Shown: positions 52,697-62,728, numbered from the stretch's first letter. The stretch: 64,000 bases of DNA from Calditrichota bacterium (GCA_008501765.1 QQUE01000007.1:372001-436000); one strand, 5' to 3'. Notes: a model not told the origin generated them from the sequence alone. Translations and numbers: made by a program.

Positions 52697-53899
52697 TTAT
52701 TTGTTATTTAACAACTTAGCTGCATGCTTCAATATTTCAGCGGCAACATTTATCTTTTCCTTTAGCGGCAAATCAATAATTTTTCCATCTGCAAACATAA
52801 GTTTGACTTTATTTGTGTCGACCGCAAAACCAGCCCCATCCTCAGCGGGATTATTAACAACAATAATATCCAATCCCTTTTGAACTATTTTTTTTGCTGC
52901 GTTTTCAATCTCATTATTTGTTTCAAGGGCAAATCCAACATGGATCGAGTTCGTTTTTTTCTTTTTAAGTTCAAACAAAATATCTGGATTTATTTTGAGC
53001 TTTAGAGTTAAGTTGTTTTTATCCTTCTTAATTTTTGACTGAGAAAATTCAGCTGGACGATAATCTGAAACAGCCGCAGCGCCAATTAAAATTCCTCTCT
53101 CGGGGTAATTTTCATGGGTTGCTTCCATCATCTCATGTGCTGATTCAACTTGTATAACATCAATATCCACAGGTGGTTTTAAAAAAGTTGGACCATGAAC
53201 AAGCGTCACTTGGGCGCCCATTGCCGCCGCTATCTCTGCTAAGGCAAATCCCATTTTACCAGTTGCATGGTTGCTAATAAAGCGAACAGGATCAATTTTT
53301 TCGATTGTACAACCTGCAGTAATCGTAACCTTTTTGTTTTCGAGGGATTTTGTTGGCCATAGAATGCGGAACAGATGGGAAATTATAGTCCTGTTTTCAG
53401 GCAACCGACCAAATCCTGCGCCTTCAAGACTGGTTGCCATAGGCCCATATTCAGGATCGACAACAAAATATCCACGATTTTTCAGCAAAGAAATATTATC
53501 CTGTGTTGCAGGATTTTGCCACATACCTGTATTCATGGCTGGAGCCAGAAGAATCTTTGCCCGGGTTGCCAATAGTGTTGCTGTGACAAGATTATCTGCC
53601 AGGCCGCTCGAAATTTTCGCAATGGTTGTAGCTGTTGCTGGCGCAATGGCGATGATGTCTGGCCATGTTGCCAATTCTATATGTTCGATTTCATTGACTG
53701 AAGATGAAAATAAATCAACAGATGCGGGTGCGCCCGTGAGAGATGCAAAAGTCAAAGGTGAGATAAAGCGCGTCGCATCAGGTGTGAGCATCGTTCGGAC
53801 AATCGCACCTTTTCTCTGCAATTCACGGACGAGCTCACACACTTTATATGCAGCAATTCCTCCACATATACCGACAAGTATTTTTTTTCCGGTAAACAT
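52697..53899 (-). CDS. coaBC: Phosphopantothenoylcysteine decarboxylase/synthase
   Basis: 400 residues. CoaC half: GICGGIAAYKVCELVREL, IEHIELATW (active-site His) and LLAPAMNTGMW. CoaB half: ITAGCTIEKIDPVRFISNHATGKMG, KGLDIIVVNN. It makes 4'-phosphopantetheine in CoA synthesis. It lies 10 bp after rpoZ, the usual order gmk-rpoZ-coaBC. Confidence 0.96.
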   Translation of the reverse strand: MFTGKKILVGICGGIAAYKVCELVRELQRKGAIVRTMLTPDATRFISPLTFASLTGAPASVDLFSSSVNEIEHIELATWPDIIAIAPATATTIAKISSGLADNLVTATLLATRAKILLAPAMNTGMWQNPATQDNISLLKNRGYFVVDPEYGPMATSLEGAGFGRLPENRTIISHLFRILWPTKSLENKKVTITAGCTIEKIDPVRFISNHATGKMGFALAEIAAAMGAQVTLVHGPTFLKPPVDIDVIQVESAHEMMEATHENYPERGILIGAAAVSDYRPAEFSQSKIKKDKNNLTLKLKINPDILFELKKKKTNSIHVGFALETNNEIENAAKKIVQKGLDIIVVNNPAEDGAGFAVDTNKVKLMFADGKIIDLPLKEKINVAAEILKHAAKLLNNK

Positions 53900-53909
53900 A
53901 AATCAGGAA

Positions 53910-54194
53910 TTATTCAGCATCCTCGGTGAGTTCAATTTTGACAATTTCACCATCTAAAAATTCCTGGAGTGCGATCGTATGCGGTTTGGGCAGATGGGTA
54001 GTTTCGATAACAATTTCTTCCGGTTCATAATCATCATCAAGGAAATCATCGCTGGACTCATCGTAAAAGTCCTTCTCAAATTGTTGTTTTTGCTCATTAT
54101 TGATTTGTCGTGCACGCCGGGAAATCATAATAATGGCTTCATAAATGCTTTCAGCGTGATTGGTTAAGTCTTTCATTACAATTGTGTCTACCAT
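53910..54194 (-). CDS. rpoZ: RNA polymerase omega subunit
   Basis: 94 residues. SIYEAIIMISRRARQINNEQKQQFEK matches the conserved helices of omega/Rpb6, and LPKPHTIALQEFLDGEI the C-terminal pattern seen in FCB-group omega proteins. An acidic linker (DESSDDFLDDDYEPEE) separates them. Located between gmk and coaBC as in many bacteria, which strengthens the call. Confidence 0.88.
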   Translation of the reverse strand: MVDTIVMKDLTNHAESIYEAIIMISRRARQINNEQKQQFEKDFYDESSDDFLDDDYEPEEIVIETTHLPKPHTIALQEFLDGEIVKIELTEDAE

Positions 54195-54211
54195 GGGTGT
54201 TTCTCCGTAAT

Positions 54212-54784
54212 CTATAGTTCATTGATTTTTTTATCTATTTCTGACAATACCTGTTTAATGGTGTCCTCTAATTTATCATTAATAATAATTGAATCATACT
54301 CTTTGGCATACTTCATTTCATCGAACGCTGCGCTCAACCGGCCTTTGATAATTTCATCAGAATCCGTTTTTCGATTGCGCAAACGAGTTTCCAACGATTG
54401 CATCGATGGAGGAGCGAGGAATATCAAAAACGCTTCATCACCAAGCTGTTTTTTTACTTCAATTCCACCTTGAACATCAATATCGAGAAGTATTATTTGT
54501 TTATCAGCAATACTTTTTTCGATGGCCTTTCGCGGAGTTGCATAATAATTTCCGTGCACTACAGCCCATTCAAGGAATTCATTCGCATCGCGTCGTTTGA
54601 AAAACTCGTCCCGGGTTAAAAAAAAATAATCTGTGCCATCCACTTCATTTCCGCGTGGTGCACGTGTCGTCGCAGAAAGTGAATACTGATATTCGTTTAC
54701 TTTTTGCCGCATCACTTCCTGAATCACTGTTGATTTCCCGCCACCCGATGGAGCCGAAAACACGACCAAAAGACCTCGTTTCAC
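54212..54784 (-). CDS. gmk: Guanylate kinase
   Basis: 190 residues. The P-loop SAPSGGGKST, the GMP-binding TTRAPRGNEVDGTDYFF, and the lid and LLDIDVQGG strand are all intact. It phosphorylates GMP to GDP. It directly follows yicC (4 bp) and precedes rpoZ. Confidence 0.96.
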   Translation of the reverse strand: MKRGLLVVFSAPSGGGKSTVIQEVMRQKVNEYQYSLSATTRAPRGNEVDGTDYFFLTRDEFFKRRDANEFLEWAVVHGNYYATPRKAIEKSIADKQIILLDIDVQGGIEVKKQLGDEAFLIFLAPPSMQSLETRLRNRKTDSDEIIKGRLSAAFDEMKYAKEYDSIIINDKLEDTIKQVLSEIDKKINEL

Positions 54785-54788
54785 TCAC

Positions 54789-55667
54789 TCATTCCACGTT
54801 TTGTACTTGTTCGCGCAACTTCTCGATTTCTTCTTTAATCCCGACAACGAGGTGAGAAACAACGGCATCATTGCATTTGGCGCCGATGGTATTGGCTTCC
54901 CGGTTCATTTCCTGCAATAAAAAATTCAGTTTTCGCCCGGCAGATTCCGATGAGGCCAGCGCCTCATTAAATATTAAATTGTGGCTTTTCAGGCGGGTAC
55001 ATTCTTCTGTAACATCCAATCGATCTACGAGCAGAGCGACTTCAAGCTCAAGGCGGCTTGCGTCCAGTTCGCCAGAAGCAATCATCGATTTTACGCGATC
55101 ATACAATTTTTGAAATTCATTTTTTGACCGTCCAACAGTTTTTTCCTCGATCTCCAGAACCAATTCATCGATGATTTGAACACGCTGCTGCAAATCTTTC
55201 TCAATTTCGACACCTTCTCTTCTGCGCATTTCATTCATCGCGAGAATGGATTTTTCGACTGCTGCTTCGATACAATTCCACACATCATCCTGAAAATTAT
55301 CATCATCCTGTTCCAAAAAAATATCCGGCAGAGTGAGCATGTGTGATAAATTTGGCTTTTCATCACTGCCTAATTTGTTGCCCAAATCGGCCAACATCTT
55401 CTTGTAACTATTGATCACACTGTTGTTTAGCTGCATGCTGGCAACTTCATCGTCACGCCGCCGCATGGTTATAGTCACGGTGATGCGCCCACGCTCCAGG
55501 TGCTTTTTCAAAATTTCGCGTATTTTATGTTCCCGATTTTCGACAGCCCGAGGGAGTTTAAGAAACAGGTCCAGGAAACGGTGATTCAATGATTTGGCTT
55601 CAACTTCAACTTCGAAACCGTTATAGATATGGCTTCCTCGGCCATAACCAGTCATACTGATAATCAT
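54789..55667 (-). CDS. yicC: YicC/YloC-family endoribonuclease
   Basis: 292 residues. SMTGYGRG at the start, EVEAKSLNHRFLDLFLKLP in the N-terminal domain and a C-terminal DUF1732 segment (REANTIGAKCND) make this a full-length YicC. E. coli YicC is reported to act on RNA. An ATG four codons later (MTGYGRG) is an equally good start. Confidence 0.93.
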   Translation of the reverse strand: MIISMTGYGRGSHIYNGFEVEVEAKSLNHRFLDLFLKLPRAVENREHKIREILKKHLERGRITVTITMRRRDDEVASMQLNNSVINSYKKMLADLGNKLGSDEKPNLSHMLTLPDIFLEQDDDNFQDDVWNCIEAAVEKSILAMNEMRRREGVEIEKDLQQRVQIIDELVLEIEEKTVGRSKNEFQKLYDRVKSMIASGELDASRLELEVALLVDRLDVTEECTRLKSHNLIFNEALASSESAGRKLNFLLQEMNREANTIGAKCNDAVVSHLVVGIKEEIEKLREQVQNVE

Positions 55668-56034
55668 ACTGGTGACATCCTTGTTGTTAATCTATGATTA
55701 AATCTGCATTCCATTTGAGCAGGTTATTATGATCCAATCTCCAATCATTTCGAGCGACTCATCTGTTCCTGTTCCACTTAAAGGGAAGAGCCAATAACAG
55801 GTTTTAGGTCGAAATCTGGCTCAAACCCAGCCCTGTTGAACCTGCAATTTTTCATGCAGTAAGTCTTGGATTACATTTGGCTTAAATAATAAGTATTATT
55901 TGGCGAAGAGTCAAACTCTTTTTCACAATTATTTAGAGCTAACTCCAATAAAATAAATAAGCTTCAATGTTTGTATCAATTTGTTTCAATTTTCGGGTAA
56001 AGTGTTTCAGAAAGAGATAGCTTTGAATTGGATT
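55668..56034. other. 367-bp intergenic region without a supported gene
   Basis: This separates the yicC-gmk-rpoZ-coaBC operon from the PorV-like gene. On the minus strand a small AAGAGT-TTG-ACTCTT dyad lies near 55904-55918; otherwise AT-rich. The yicC operon promoter should lie here, but I cannot point to a convincing -35/-10 pair. Confidence 0.35.
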
Positions 56035-57063
56035 TTACGGGCGGCGATACCTTTCTTTTTCAAGCGGCAGTAATAATGAAATTCGGTGGGTTTCCTGCAA
56101 ATCAGCATGATTCATAAAAGCATAGTCCAGAATAAAACTGTTGAAGTGGATTCCAGCGCCTGCCGTAAAATTCCCGACATCAGAACCCAACCGGGCTGCC
56201 AAACGGTCGTGAAACGCATATTCCAGGCCAAGGTGAAAATCAAAACTCATCGCACCGGCGGAAGCCTGTGCAGCAAATTCCCGTCCTTCAAAGCGAATAT
56301 CAACATCGACTAAAGGCATCAATTTCCCGGGAAGAATCTTCATTTGATATGGGAAAGCAGCTCCCATTTTCAACGTCGGCACGATCAATTCTTTGGTGCC
56401 GGTATCCCATGCAAGAACTGTGGTGGTAAAATCCTGGAGATTGGCTCCCAGCAAGAAGTGGTTGTTAACCTGGTATTGCACGGCAACGTCAAAGCCAATG
56501 CCGTAGGCGGTGTTTTCATCGAAACTTTTATACAATGTTTTGATGCTCGCTCCGTAAAACAAGCGCTCAGATTTCTTTTTAGAATAAGAAAAGAAAAAAC
56601 CCCATTCGGAGTTCGAAAACGAATAATCTTCAACCGGGGTGTTACGAAACTGACGGCCTTCGTCCTCATAAATATCCCCCAAACGCAAGTCCGGTCGGGG
56701 AAGTTTCGTTCGAATAATATCATCGATCCCCAAACGAATAATGCCGATTCCAAGACTGGCGTCCTGGCCGAAGGGTCTGGCAAAAGCAGCGAAATTATAC
56801 TTTATAATTCCCGAGAAACGTTGCGCATGCATCAGTGTTGCTTCGGGAAAATTAAGATGGCTCAGGCCGGCGGGATTCCAATAAATTGCAGTGACATCAT
56901 TGGCCAATGCCGTAAAACTGCCACCCAGGGCTAAGGCCCGGGCACCAGCGCCTGTGCTGAGAAATTCGCCAGCATATTTTGCTTTTCGTGTTTCACCGGC
57001 AGATAATGAAATCTGGAATACCATCAAAAATAAAAAACCGACTATCGCTCTTTTATTGGTCAT
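56035..57063 (-). CDS. PorV/PorQ-family outer-membrane barrel
   Basis: 342 residues, signal peptide ending near SAG. FLSTGAGARALALGGSFTALANDVTAIYWNPAGL is an exact fit to the PorV/UPF0164 hallmark. Barrel-type alternating strands fill the rest. In Bacteroidota PorV shuttles type IX secretion cargo; in other FCB lineages this family occurs without T9SS and its role is unclear. A second, more diverged member is at 43.9 kb. Confidence 0.85.
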   Translation of the reverse strand: MTNKRAIVGFLFLMVFQISLSAGETRKAKYAGEFLSTGAGARALALGGSFTALANDVTAIYWNPAGLSHLNFPEATLMHAQRFSGIIKYNFAAFARPFGQDASLGIGIIRLGIDDIIRTKLPRPDLRLGDIYEDEGRQFRNTPVEDYSFSNSEWGFFFSYSKKKSERLFYGASIKTLYKSFDENTAYGIGFDVAVQYQVNNHFLLGANLQDFTTTVLAWDTGTKELIVPTLKMGAAFPYQMKILPGKLMPLVDVDIRFEGREFAAQASAGAMSFDFHLGLEYAFHDRLAARLGSDVGNFTAGAGIHFNSFILDYAFMNHADLQETHRISLLLPLEKERYRRP

Positions 57064-57103
57064 ATTATGAAATCTTCCTGAAAAATTAAACCTGCTGTTC
57101 CAA

Positions 57104-59719
57104 TCATTTACTCACTTTTTCTTTCAATTTGATTAATGCCTGAAAAGCCTGCATCGGCGTCAGATTATCCATGTCCAACATTTGCAATTCTCGAATTATT
57201 TCATTGTTCATCGATGAGAAAAAATCCAGTTGTTGAATTTCATCTGTTTCCTTGCCTTTTCGAGCAGCGATTTTCGGTTTGTGATTCGGTGTAAGCGCAT
57301 TTTGTTCCAAATTGCTTAAAACCTCCCTCGCCCGTTGAATCACTTGTGCCGGAATACCGGCCAATTTAGCCACCTGGATTCCGTAAGAATGATCTGTACC
57401 GCCTGCAACGATTTTACGCAAAAAGATAATTTGCTCGCCCCACTCTTTAACTGCCACGTTGAAGTTCTTTACACGTTTAAAAATCATTTCGAGTTCCGTC
57501 AACTCATGATAGTGGGTGGCAAACATAGTTTTTGCAGCGATATTTTTATTTTCGTGTAAATATTCAACAATCGACCAGGCAATGGAGAGGCCATCAAAAG
57601 TGCTGGTCCCCCGCCCTATTTCATCCAATAAAATTATCGACCGCGGCGTTGCATTATTCAAAATATTAGCGGTTTCATTCATTTCAACCAGAAACGTGCT
57701 TTCACCAGCCGCCAAATTATCCGATGCCCCGACGCGGGTGAATATTTTATCAACTATACCCAATTTGAGCGATTTTGCAGGCACGAACGAACCAATTTGT
57801 GCCATTAAAACGATGAGGGCAACCTGCCGGAGATAGGTCGATTTCCCTGCCATGTTGGGGCCGGTTATGATCTGAATTTGGGATTTCTTGCAGTCTATAT
57901 TGGAGTCATTGGGTATAAAATTCTCGCCAAAAGGCAGTAAAGTTTCGATAACCGGGTGGCGACCGTCTTCGATCACAAGTTCTGTAGATTCATTAACATG
58001 GGGTTTACAATAATTCAAACTCACAGCGAGCTCAGCAAAATTTACGAAACAATCAAGCTCTGCGATAGCGATCGCATTTTTTTGAATTGCGGCAGCAAAA
58101 CTGGCCACGCGCAGGCGCAGGTTATTAAATAATTCATATTCAATCGATACTATTTTCTCTTCAGCACCGAGAATCTGCTCCTCATATTCTTTCAATTCCG
58201 GGGTAATGAAGCGCTCAGCATTGACCAGGGTTTGCTTTCGAATATAATGCTCCGGAACCTTTGGCAAATTCGGTTTGGTTACTTCAATATAATATCCGAA
58301 AACTTTATTAAAGCTGACTTTAAGAGACGGGATTCCAGTTTTTTCGCGTTCGGATTTTTGCAACTGCAATATCCAGTCTTTTCCAGAATACGCAATTTCC
58401 CGCAATTTATCGAGCTCAGGAGAACATCCTTTGCGAATCACTCCACCATCTGTAATTGCAAGTGGCGGATCATCGACAAGGGATTCTTCAATTTCAGTGA
58501 TCAACTCAATCAAAGGATCGAGCGTGTCAAACTCATTTTTTAATGCCTGCGCTTCCGTATCGGCGAGTACTTCTTTTAATGGCTGAATTTTTCTCAGGGA
58601 TTTTGTTAATGCGATGAGATCACGTGCATTGGCTCTTAATGTTATTATTTTGGTTATTATGCGCTCAATATCCCCAATTCCACGCAATTGATCCTGAATT
58701 TTTTGCAGCTTATCTTTTTTCTGCACGAATTCATCGACCGCATCGAGGCGATGATTGATAGCAGCTACTTTATTCAAGGGTCGAACAAGCCAGTTTGCCA
58801 ACAATCGAGCTCCCATGGGTGTTGAGGTTTTGTCGAGCACGGAAATCAGTGTGCCATCCCTGCCTCCGCGCAGCGAGCGCACGATTTCAAGATTTCGTTG
58901 GGTTGAAAAATCAATCCCAACAAATGTATTATCATCATCCCGGACGAGCAGATTTATATGCTCAAGCTCATTTTTTTGATTTTCCTGCAAATAATAGAGC
59001 GCAGCCCCGGCAGCGCCAATTCCTGCAGTAAGGTCTTCACACCCAAAGCCTTTTAAAGTCAATGTTTTAAAATGCTGTGTTAGCTTTTCGTAAGCAAAGT
59101 CAAAGCTAAATACCCAACCATCACGGGAAGTGATCACGGTTTCAGCCAGGTTTTTCACAGTTTCATTGAGTAAAGGCACTTGCTCTTCAGCGATTAGAAT
59201 CTCCGCCGGGTGAATCAAATTCAAATGATCAACAATGGCAGCTCGAGGAAAATCACCAGCACGAAATTCGCCTGTGGAAATATCGACAGTCGCCAAACCG
59301 ACTTTATTTTTTTCGAAATTGATCGAACAAAGATAATTATTGCTGCGGCTGTCGAGTAAATCGTCAGTGAGGACTGTACCCGGTGATACGATTTGTGTGA
59401 CTGCCCGTTTAACGATGGTCTTGGCTAATTTGGGATCTTCAACCTGATCACAAATGGCCACGCGATATCCGGCTTTCACCATTTTTGATAAATAAGTGTC
59501 GAGGGCATGATATGGAAATCCAGCGAGTGGTACACTCGCGGCAGCTCCATTGCCACGCGAAGTCAAGGTAATTCCCAGAACATCCGAGGCAATTTTGGCA
59601 TCATCATAAAAAAGCTCGTAAAAATCCCCCATCCGGAAAAATAAAACCGAATCTTCGTTTTGAGATTTAATATCGAGGTATTGCCGCATCAGCGGTGTTA
59701 ATTTTTTATCTTTTGCCAT
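57104..59719 (-). CDS. mutS: DNA mismatch repair protein MutS
   Basis: About 871 residues. Mismatch-binding F-x-E is DSVLFFRMGDFYELF. ATPase: Walker A TGPNMAGKSTYLRQ, LLDEIGRGTSTFDG, then TMFATHYHEL; all intact. A short C-terminal extension follows the ATPase (about 815-871). The ATG at 59719 overlaps the nadK end by 14 nt; the frame continues upstream to 59743, but that would overlap more. It recognises replication mismatches. Confidence 0.96.
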   Translation of the reverse strand: MAKDKKLTPLMRQYLDIKSQNEDSVLFFRMGDFYELFYDDAKIASDVLGITLTSRGNGAAASVPLAGFPYHALDTYLSKMVKAGYRVAICDQVEDPKLAKTIVKRAVTQIVSPGTVLTDDLLDSRSNNYLCSINFEKNKVGLATVDISTGEFRAGDFPRAAIVDHLNLIHPAEILIAEEQVPLLNETVKNLAETVITSRDGWVFSFDFAYEKLTQHFKTLTLKGFGCEDLTAGIGAAGAALYYLQENQKNELEHINLLVRDDDNTFVGIDFSTQRNLEIVRSLRGGRDGTLISVLDKTSTPMGARLLANWLVRPLNKVAAINHRLDAVDEFVQKKDKLQKIQDQLRGIGDIERIITKIITLRANARDLIALTKSLRKIQPLKEVLADTEAQALKNEFDTLDPLIELITEIEESLVDDPPLAITDGGVIRKGCSPELDKLREIAYSGKDWILQLQKSEREKTGIPSLKVSFNKVFGYYIEVTKPNLPKVPEHYIRKQTLVNAERFITPELKEYEEQILGAEEKIVSIEYELFNNLRLRVASFAAAIQKNAIAIAELDCFVNFAELAVSLNYCKPHVNESTELVIEDGRHPVIETLLPFGENFIPNDSNIDCKKSQIQIITGPNMAGKSTYLRQVALIVLMAQIGSFVPAKSLKLGIVDKIFTRVGASDNLAAGESTFLVEMNETANILNNATPRSIILLDEIGRGTSTFDGLSIAWSIVEYLHENKNIAAKTMFATHYHELTELEMIFKRVKNFNVAVKEWGEQIIFLRKIVAGGTDHSYGIQVAKLAGIPAQVIQRAREVLSNLEQNALTPNHKPKIAARKGKETDEIQQLDFFSSMNNEIIRELQMLDMDNLTPMQAFQALIKLKEKVSK

Positions 59720-60608
59720 TTTCACTCTGTCGAATATCATCACCCCAGTTCAATTTTGCCCGTAGAATATCAAAAAAAGTACGATCTGCCCGGTGTAAAA
59801 GAGTAATATAATTTGCCGACTTTTGAATATGCAATTGCTGGTCGCCGGCCAATTGCGAAATTTCCCTGCCGTCCGCATTTATAAAAAGCGGCCTTTTTTC
59901 ATCGTCTGCAGGACAAATTTTTATTTGCGCGCTGCCATCGACGACCAATGGCCGGGCCGTTAATGTGTGTGGGCAAATCGGTGCGATTATCATAGAATCG
60001 GCCGTTGGCATCAGCAAAGGGCCGCGTGCTGCAAGTGAATAGGCGGTCGATCCCGTTGGCGTTGAAATCAAAATTCCATCCGCAATGTAAGTACTCACAT
60101 GGTTGTCATCAACCCACACATCGACACGGGAAACTTGGCCAATATTTCCACCAACTACCGAAAATTCATTCAGTACGCTTGTATTTTCACCTATTTGTCT
60201 GCCTTGGCCATTCTCTATTCGGCCTTCCAGCATTAAACGCTTTTGCAATTTCCATTTTCCAACAGAAATTTCATCGATGGCTACTTGAAATTCCTCCGGG
60301 CTGATTTCAGCAAGAAATCCGAGCCCGCCAAATTTAACACCCAAAAGGGGAATATCTTTACCCATGACGAGTTGCGCTGCCCATAAAATCGTACCATCGC
60401 CACCAAGGGAAACCAACAAATCACAATCTTCGCAGAGTTCGAATATTTCATCAACCAACTTGATATTTTTAAAATTTTGACTATAAATATCAGCCAGATC
60501 CTGCGTCATTGTGACTTGATGACTATTTGCTTCTAAATACGACACCCACTGCGGCAAAAACCTGGCTATCTCATCCTTTTCGGGATTACCAAAAAAGCTG
60601 ATTTTCAT
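59706..60608 (-). CDS. nadK: NAD kinase
   Basis: About 300 residues. SLGGDGTILWAAQ is the GGDG motif and TPTGSTAYSLAARGP the substrate loop. It phosphorylates NAD to NADP. The ATG is one base after the stop of xseB, indicating coupling; it precedes mutS with a 14-nt overlap. Confidence 0.95.
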   Translation of the reverse strand: MKISFFGNPEKDEIARFLPQWVSYLEANSHQVTMTQDLADIYSQNFKNIKLVDEIFELCEDCDLLVSLGGDGTILWAAQLVMGKDIPLLGVKFGGLGFLAEISPEEFQVAIDEISVGKWKLQKRLMLEGRIENGQGRQIGENTSVLNEFSVVGGNIGQVSRVDVWVDDNHVSTYIADGILISTPTGSTAYSLAARGPLLMPTADSMIIAPICPHTLTARPLVVDGSAQIKICPADDEKRPLFINADGREISQLAGDQQLHIQKSANYITLLHRADRTFFDILRAKLNWGDDIRQSENGKR

Positions 60609-60609
60609 T

Positions 60610-60840
60610 TTACATTTTCTCAGGATCAAGGAAGTTCAATTGTAAACCATCTTCTGTTTTGACCAGTTTCCGGATTTTTATTTCCGCAGCATCCAGTTGC
60701 TTATTGCATTTTTGCACCAGCTGCAATCCTTCCTCGAAAATCTTTATCGAATCATCGAGATCTGTTTGTCCCTGTTCCAGGGCATCAACGATTTCCTGTA
60801 AGCGCCTTACAATGGTTTCAAAATTCTCTTTGGGGGCCAT
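60610..60840 (-). CDS. xseB: Exodeoxyribonuclease VII small subunit
   Basis: 76 residues, all-helical: FETIVRRLQEIVDALEQGQTDLDDSIKIFEEGLQL followed by CNKQLDAAEIKIRKL, matching XseB. ATG preceded by AAGGAT. It binds XseA to form the single-strand nuclease. XseA lies about 230 bp upstream, separated by a palindromic repeat. Confidence 0.93.
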   Translation of the reverse strand: MAPKENFETIVRRLQEIVDALEQGQTDLDDSIKIFEEGLQLVQKCNKQLDAAEIKIRKLVKTEDGLQLNFLDPEKM

Positions 60841-60916
60841 TTTTAATCCTTGCACTATGCTTTCTAATTTTATTAGAAATAACTTTCAATCCTGATCGAT
60901 TCATAAACTGATAAAA

Positions 60917-61006
60917 ATGTGCCTGGCACTTCTACAAGTTATGAAAGCCATTAAAAGCTACTTTGTTTAGCTAAATTTATAAAAATCAACTAAGTGCCAG
61001 GCACAT
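60917..61006. repeat. REP-like element with 15-bp perfect inverted ends
   Basis: ATGTGCCTGGCACTT at 60917-60931 and its exact reverse complement AAGTGCCAGGCACAT at 60992-61006 flank 60 bp of AT-rich DNA. Each arm is itself a palindrome around GTGCC-N-GGCAC. It lies between xseA and xseB. The arm resembles the AAGTGCCAGGCACTT-type ends seen near REP-associated transposases in various bacteria (from memory). Confidence 0.7.
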
Positions 61007-61068
61007 CCACTGCGCTTTATGAATTATTCAGGCAATATACGTATTTTTCAAATATTATTAACTCTTTT

Positions 61069-62292
61069 TTACTTATCAGAAATTTTTGCCCGGCTCGTTC
61101 CACGTGCGAACTGGATGTTAATTTCCTGCTCTAATTTTAGCGTTTGGCTATCACGAATTATCGCTTCTGTTTTTTCATCGCGGACTATTGAAAAACCACG
61201 ATTTAAAATGCTTTGGTGGCTTAAACTTTTTAGCTGTTTTGCCAACGCCTCAACACGGTTTTTTTCTTTCTCAAGTTTAATTCCTGCCAGATTTTGAATT
61301 CGATACTGGAGTTCGTCAACAGTTTGCCGGGATTGTTTTAACAACTCAAATGGTTGGCGAAATCCATAGCTTTTTACAATAGTTGTAAGTTGTTGCCGAG
61401 CCTGGAAAACAGTTGACTCTGTCTGGCGAAAAATCCGGGTGAGGAGACTGGCAATTTGCTCTTTAATTTCTCCTGATTCCGGAACAACAAGTTCTCCAGC
61501 CACTGAGGGGGTGGGCGCTCGCAAATCGGCCACGAAATCTGCAATGGTATAATCAATCTGATGGCCGACTGCAGACACAACAGGAATTTTTGAATTATAA
61601 ATAGCCCGAGCAACAATTTCTTCGTTAAAAGCCCATAAATCTTCCAACGAGCCGCCACCCCTGCCGACGATTAAAACATCCGTATCACCAAGTGTATTAA
61701 ATTCATCGATCGCAGCAACGATATCGGTTGCGGCGGTTTCGCCTTGAACCAAAGCCGGGCGCAAAACCAGTTCCGTTGCAGGCCAGCGTCTTTGAATTAC
61801 CGAGATAATGTCCCGGATTGCCGCGCCTGTTTCCGAGGTAATAATTCCAATCCGTGCCGGGAAAAGCGGAATGGTTTTTTTTCTGCTTTCATCGAATAAT
61901 CCCTCCGCATCGAGTTGAATTTTCAACTTCTCAAAAGCTTCCTGCAATGGGCCGATGCCTGCTGGTTTCATGGTCATTACATCAAATTGATAGGCACCGC
62001 GTCGTTCATACACAGTCACCCGGCCTTCAACCCGGACTTTTAATCCATCCACAGGCTTGAAGCGCAACGTCGAATTTCGTCCGGCCCACATAACGCAGGG
62101 CATCTGTGCTTTTTTATCTTTGATCGAAAAGTACATGTGGCCGGAATTGTGGTGCAGAAAATTGGAGATTTCGCCTTCGATTTGCAATGGCGGCAATTCG
62201 GTCTCAAGTATAAATTTTATGCGCTGTGTGGCCTCAAATACCGAAAGGCATTCTTCGCTATTTTGTGTTAGAAAATCTTCAAAATCATTCAT
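61069..62292 (-). CDS. xseA: Exodeoxyribonuclease VII large subunit
   Basis: About 407 residues: OB domain (LQIEGEISNFLHHNSGHMYFSIKD) and catalytic core (IGIITSETGAAIRDII, ILIVGRGGGSLEDLWAFNEE, VVSAVGHQIDYTIADFVADLRAPTPS), then coiled coil. ATG one codon inside a TTG. It degrades single-stranded DNA with XseB. The ribosome site is weak. Confidence 0.95.
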   Translation of the reverse strand: MNDFEDFLTQNSEECLSVFEATQRIKFILETELPPLQIEGEISNFLHHNSGHMYFSIKDKKAQMPCVMWAGRNSTLRFKPVDGLKVRVEGRVTVYERRGAYQFDVMTMKPAGIGPLQEAFEKLKIQLDAEGLFDESRKKTIPLFPARIGIITSETGAAIRDIISVIQRRWPATELVLRPALVQGETAATDIVAAIDEFNTLGDTDVLIVGRGGGSLEDLWAFNEEIVARAIYNSKIPVVSAVGHQIDYTIADFVADLRAPTPSVAGELVVPESGEIKEQIASLLTRIFRQTESTVFQARQQLTTIVKSYGFRQPFELLKQSRQTVDELQYRIQNLAGIKLEKEKNRVEALAKQLKSLSHQSILNRGFSIVRDEKTEAIIRDSQTLKLEQEINIQFARGTSRAKISDK

Positions 62293-62445
62293 CAATCATA
62301 TTCTGGTAAATTAAATTGTGGTATTTTTATAGTGGCAGCCCGAAAAACGATCGGTTAAATTTTAGTTGGAATGAACCCGCATAAATAATGTTGGCTCTAT
62401 TTAAATAAATATTAAGGTGATTTATAGCCTGATATCATTCTCTCG

Positions 62446-62515
62446 CAGAGAGCCGCAGAGAATGACTTAAAGATATTAAAAATAAAACTCTGTGGGCTCC
62501 GTGGCTTTGTGAGAG
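62446..62515. repeat. Imperfect palindromic repeat (CGCAGAG type)
   Basis: TCTCGCAGAGAGCCGCAGAGA on the left and CTCTGTGGGCTCCGTGGCTTTGTGAGA on the right form an imperfect dyad about 70 bp long, unlike the surrounding AT-rich DNA. Similar CGCAGAG...CTCTGCG intergenic elements recur in many environmental genomes; only one copy is seen here. The rest of the 62.3-62.77 kb gap holds only the terminator at 62729. Confidence 0.55.
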
Positions 62516-62728
62516 TTGTTGCCTGAATAATATTTCATTCCAGGCTGTTGGATAATTCATACCGATTCTTTAACAGCACGATAATGTTTCGATTCAGCTA
62601 AATTTATTAAAAGTTAAGGCATTTACAATAATGAATTGATTAATTCCAAAAAAACTGATCTTGATGTTTAAAGAATTGAATTCAGGAATGGGTGATACAG
62701 AAATTTTTAACAGGATGACCGGAAAAGA

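Noticed and set aside
56344-56934. 196-codon plus-strand frame opposite the PorV-like gene
   Set aside because: The minus-strand gene has a clear family signature and signal peptide; the shadow has none.
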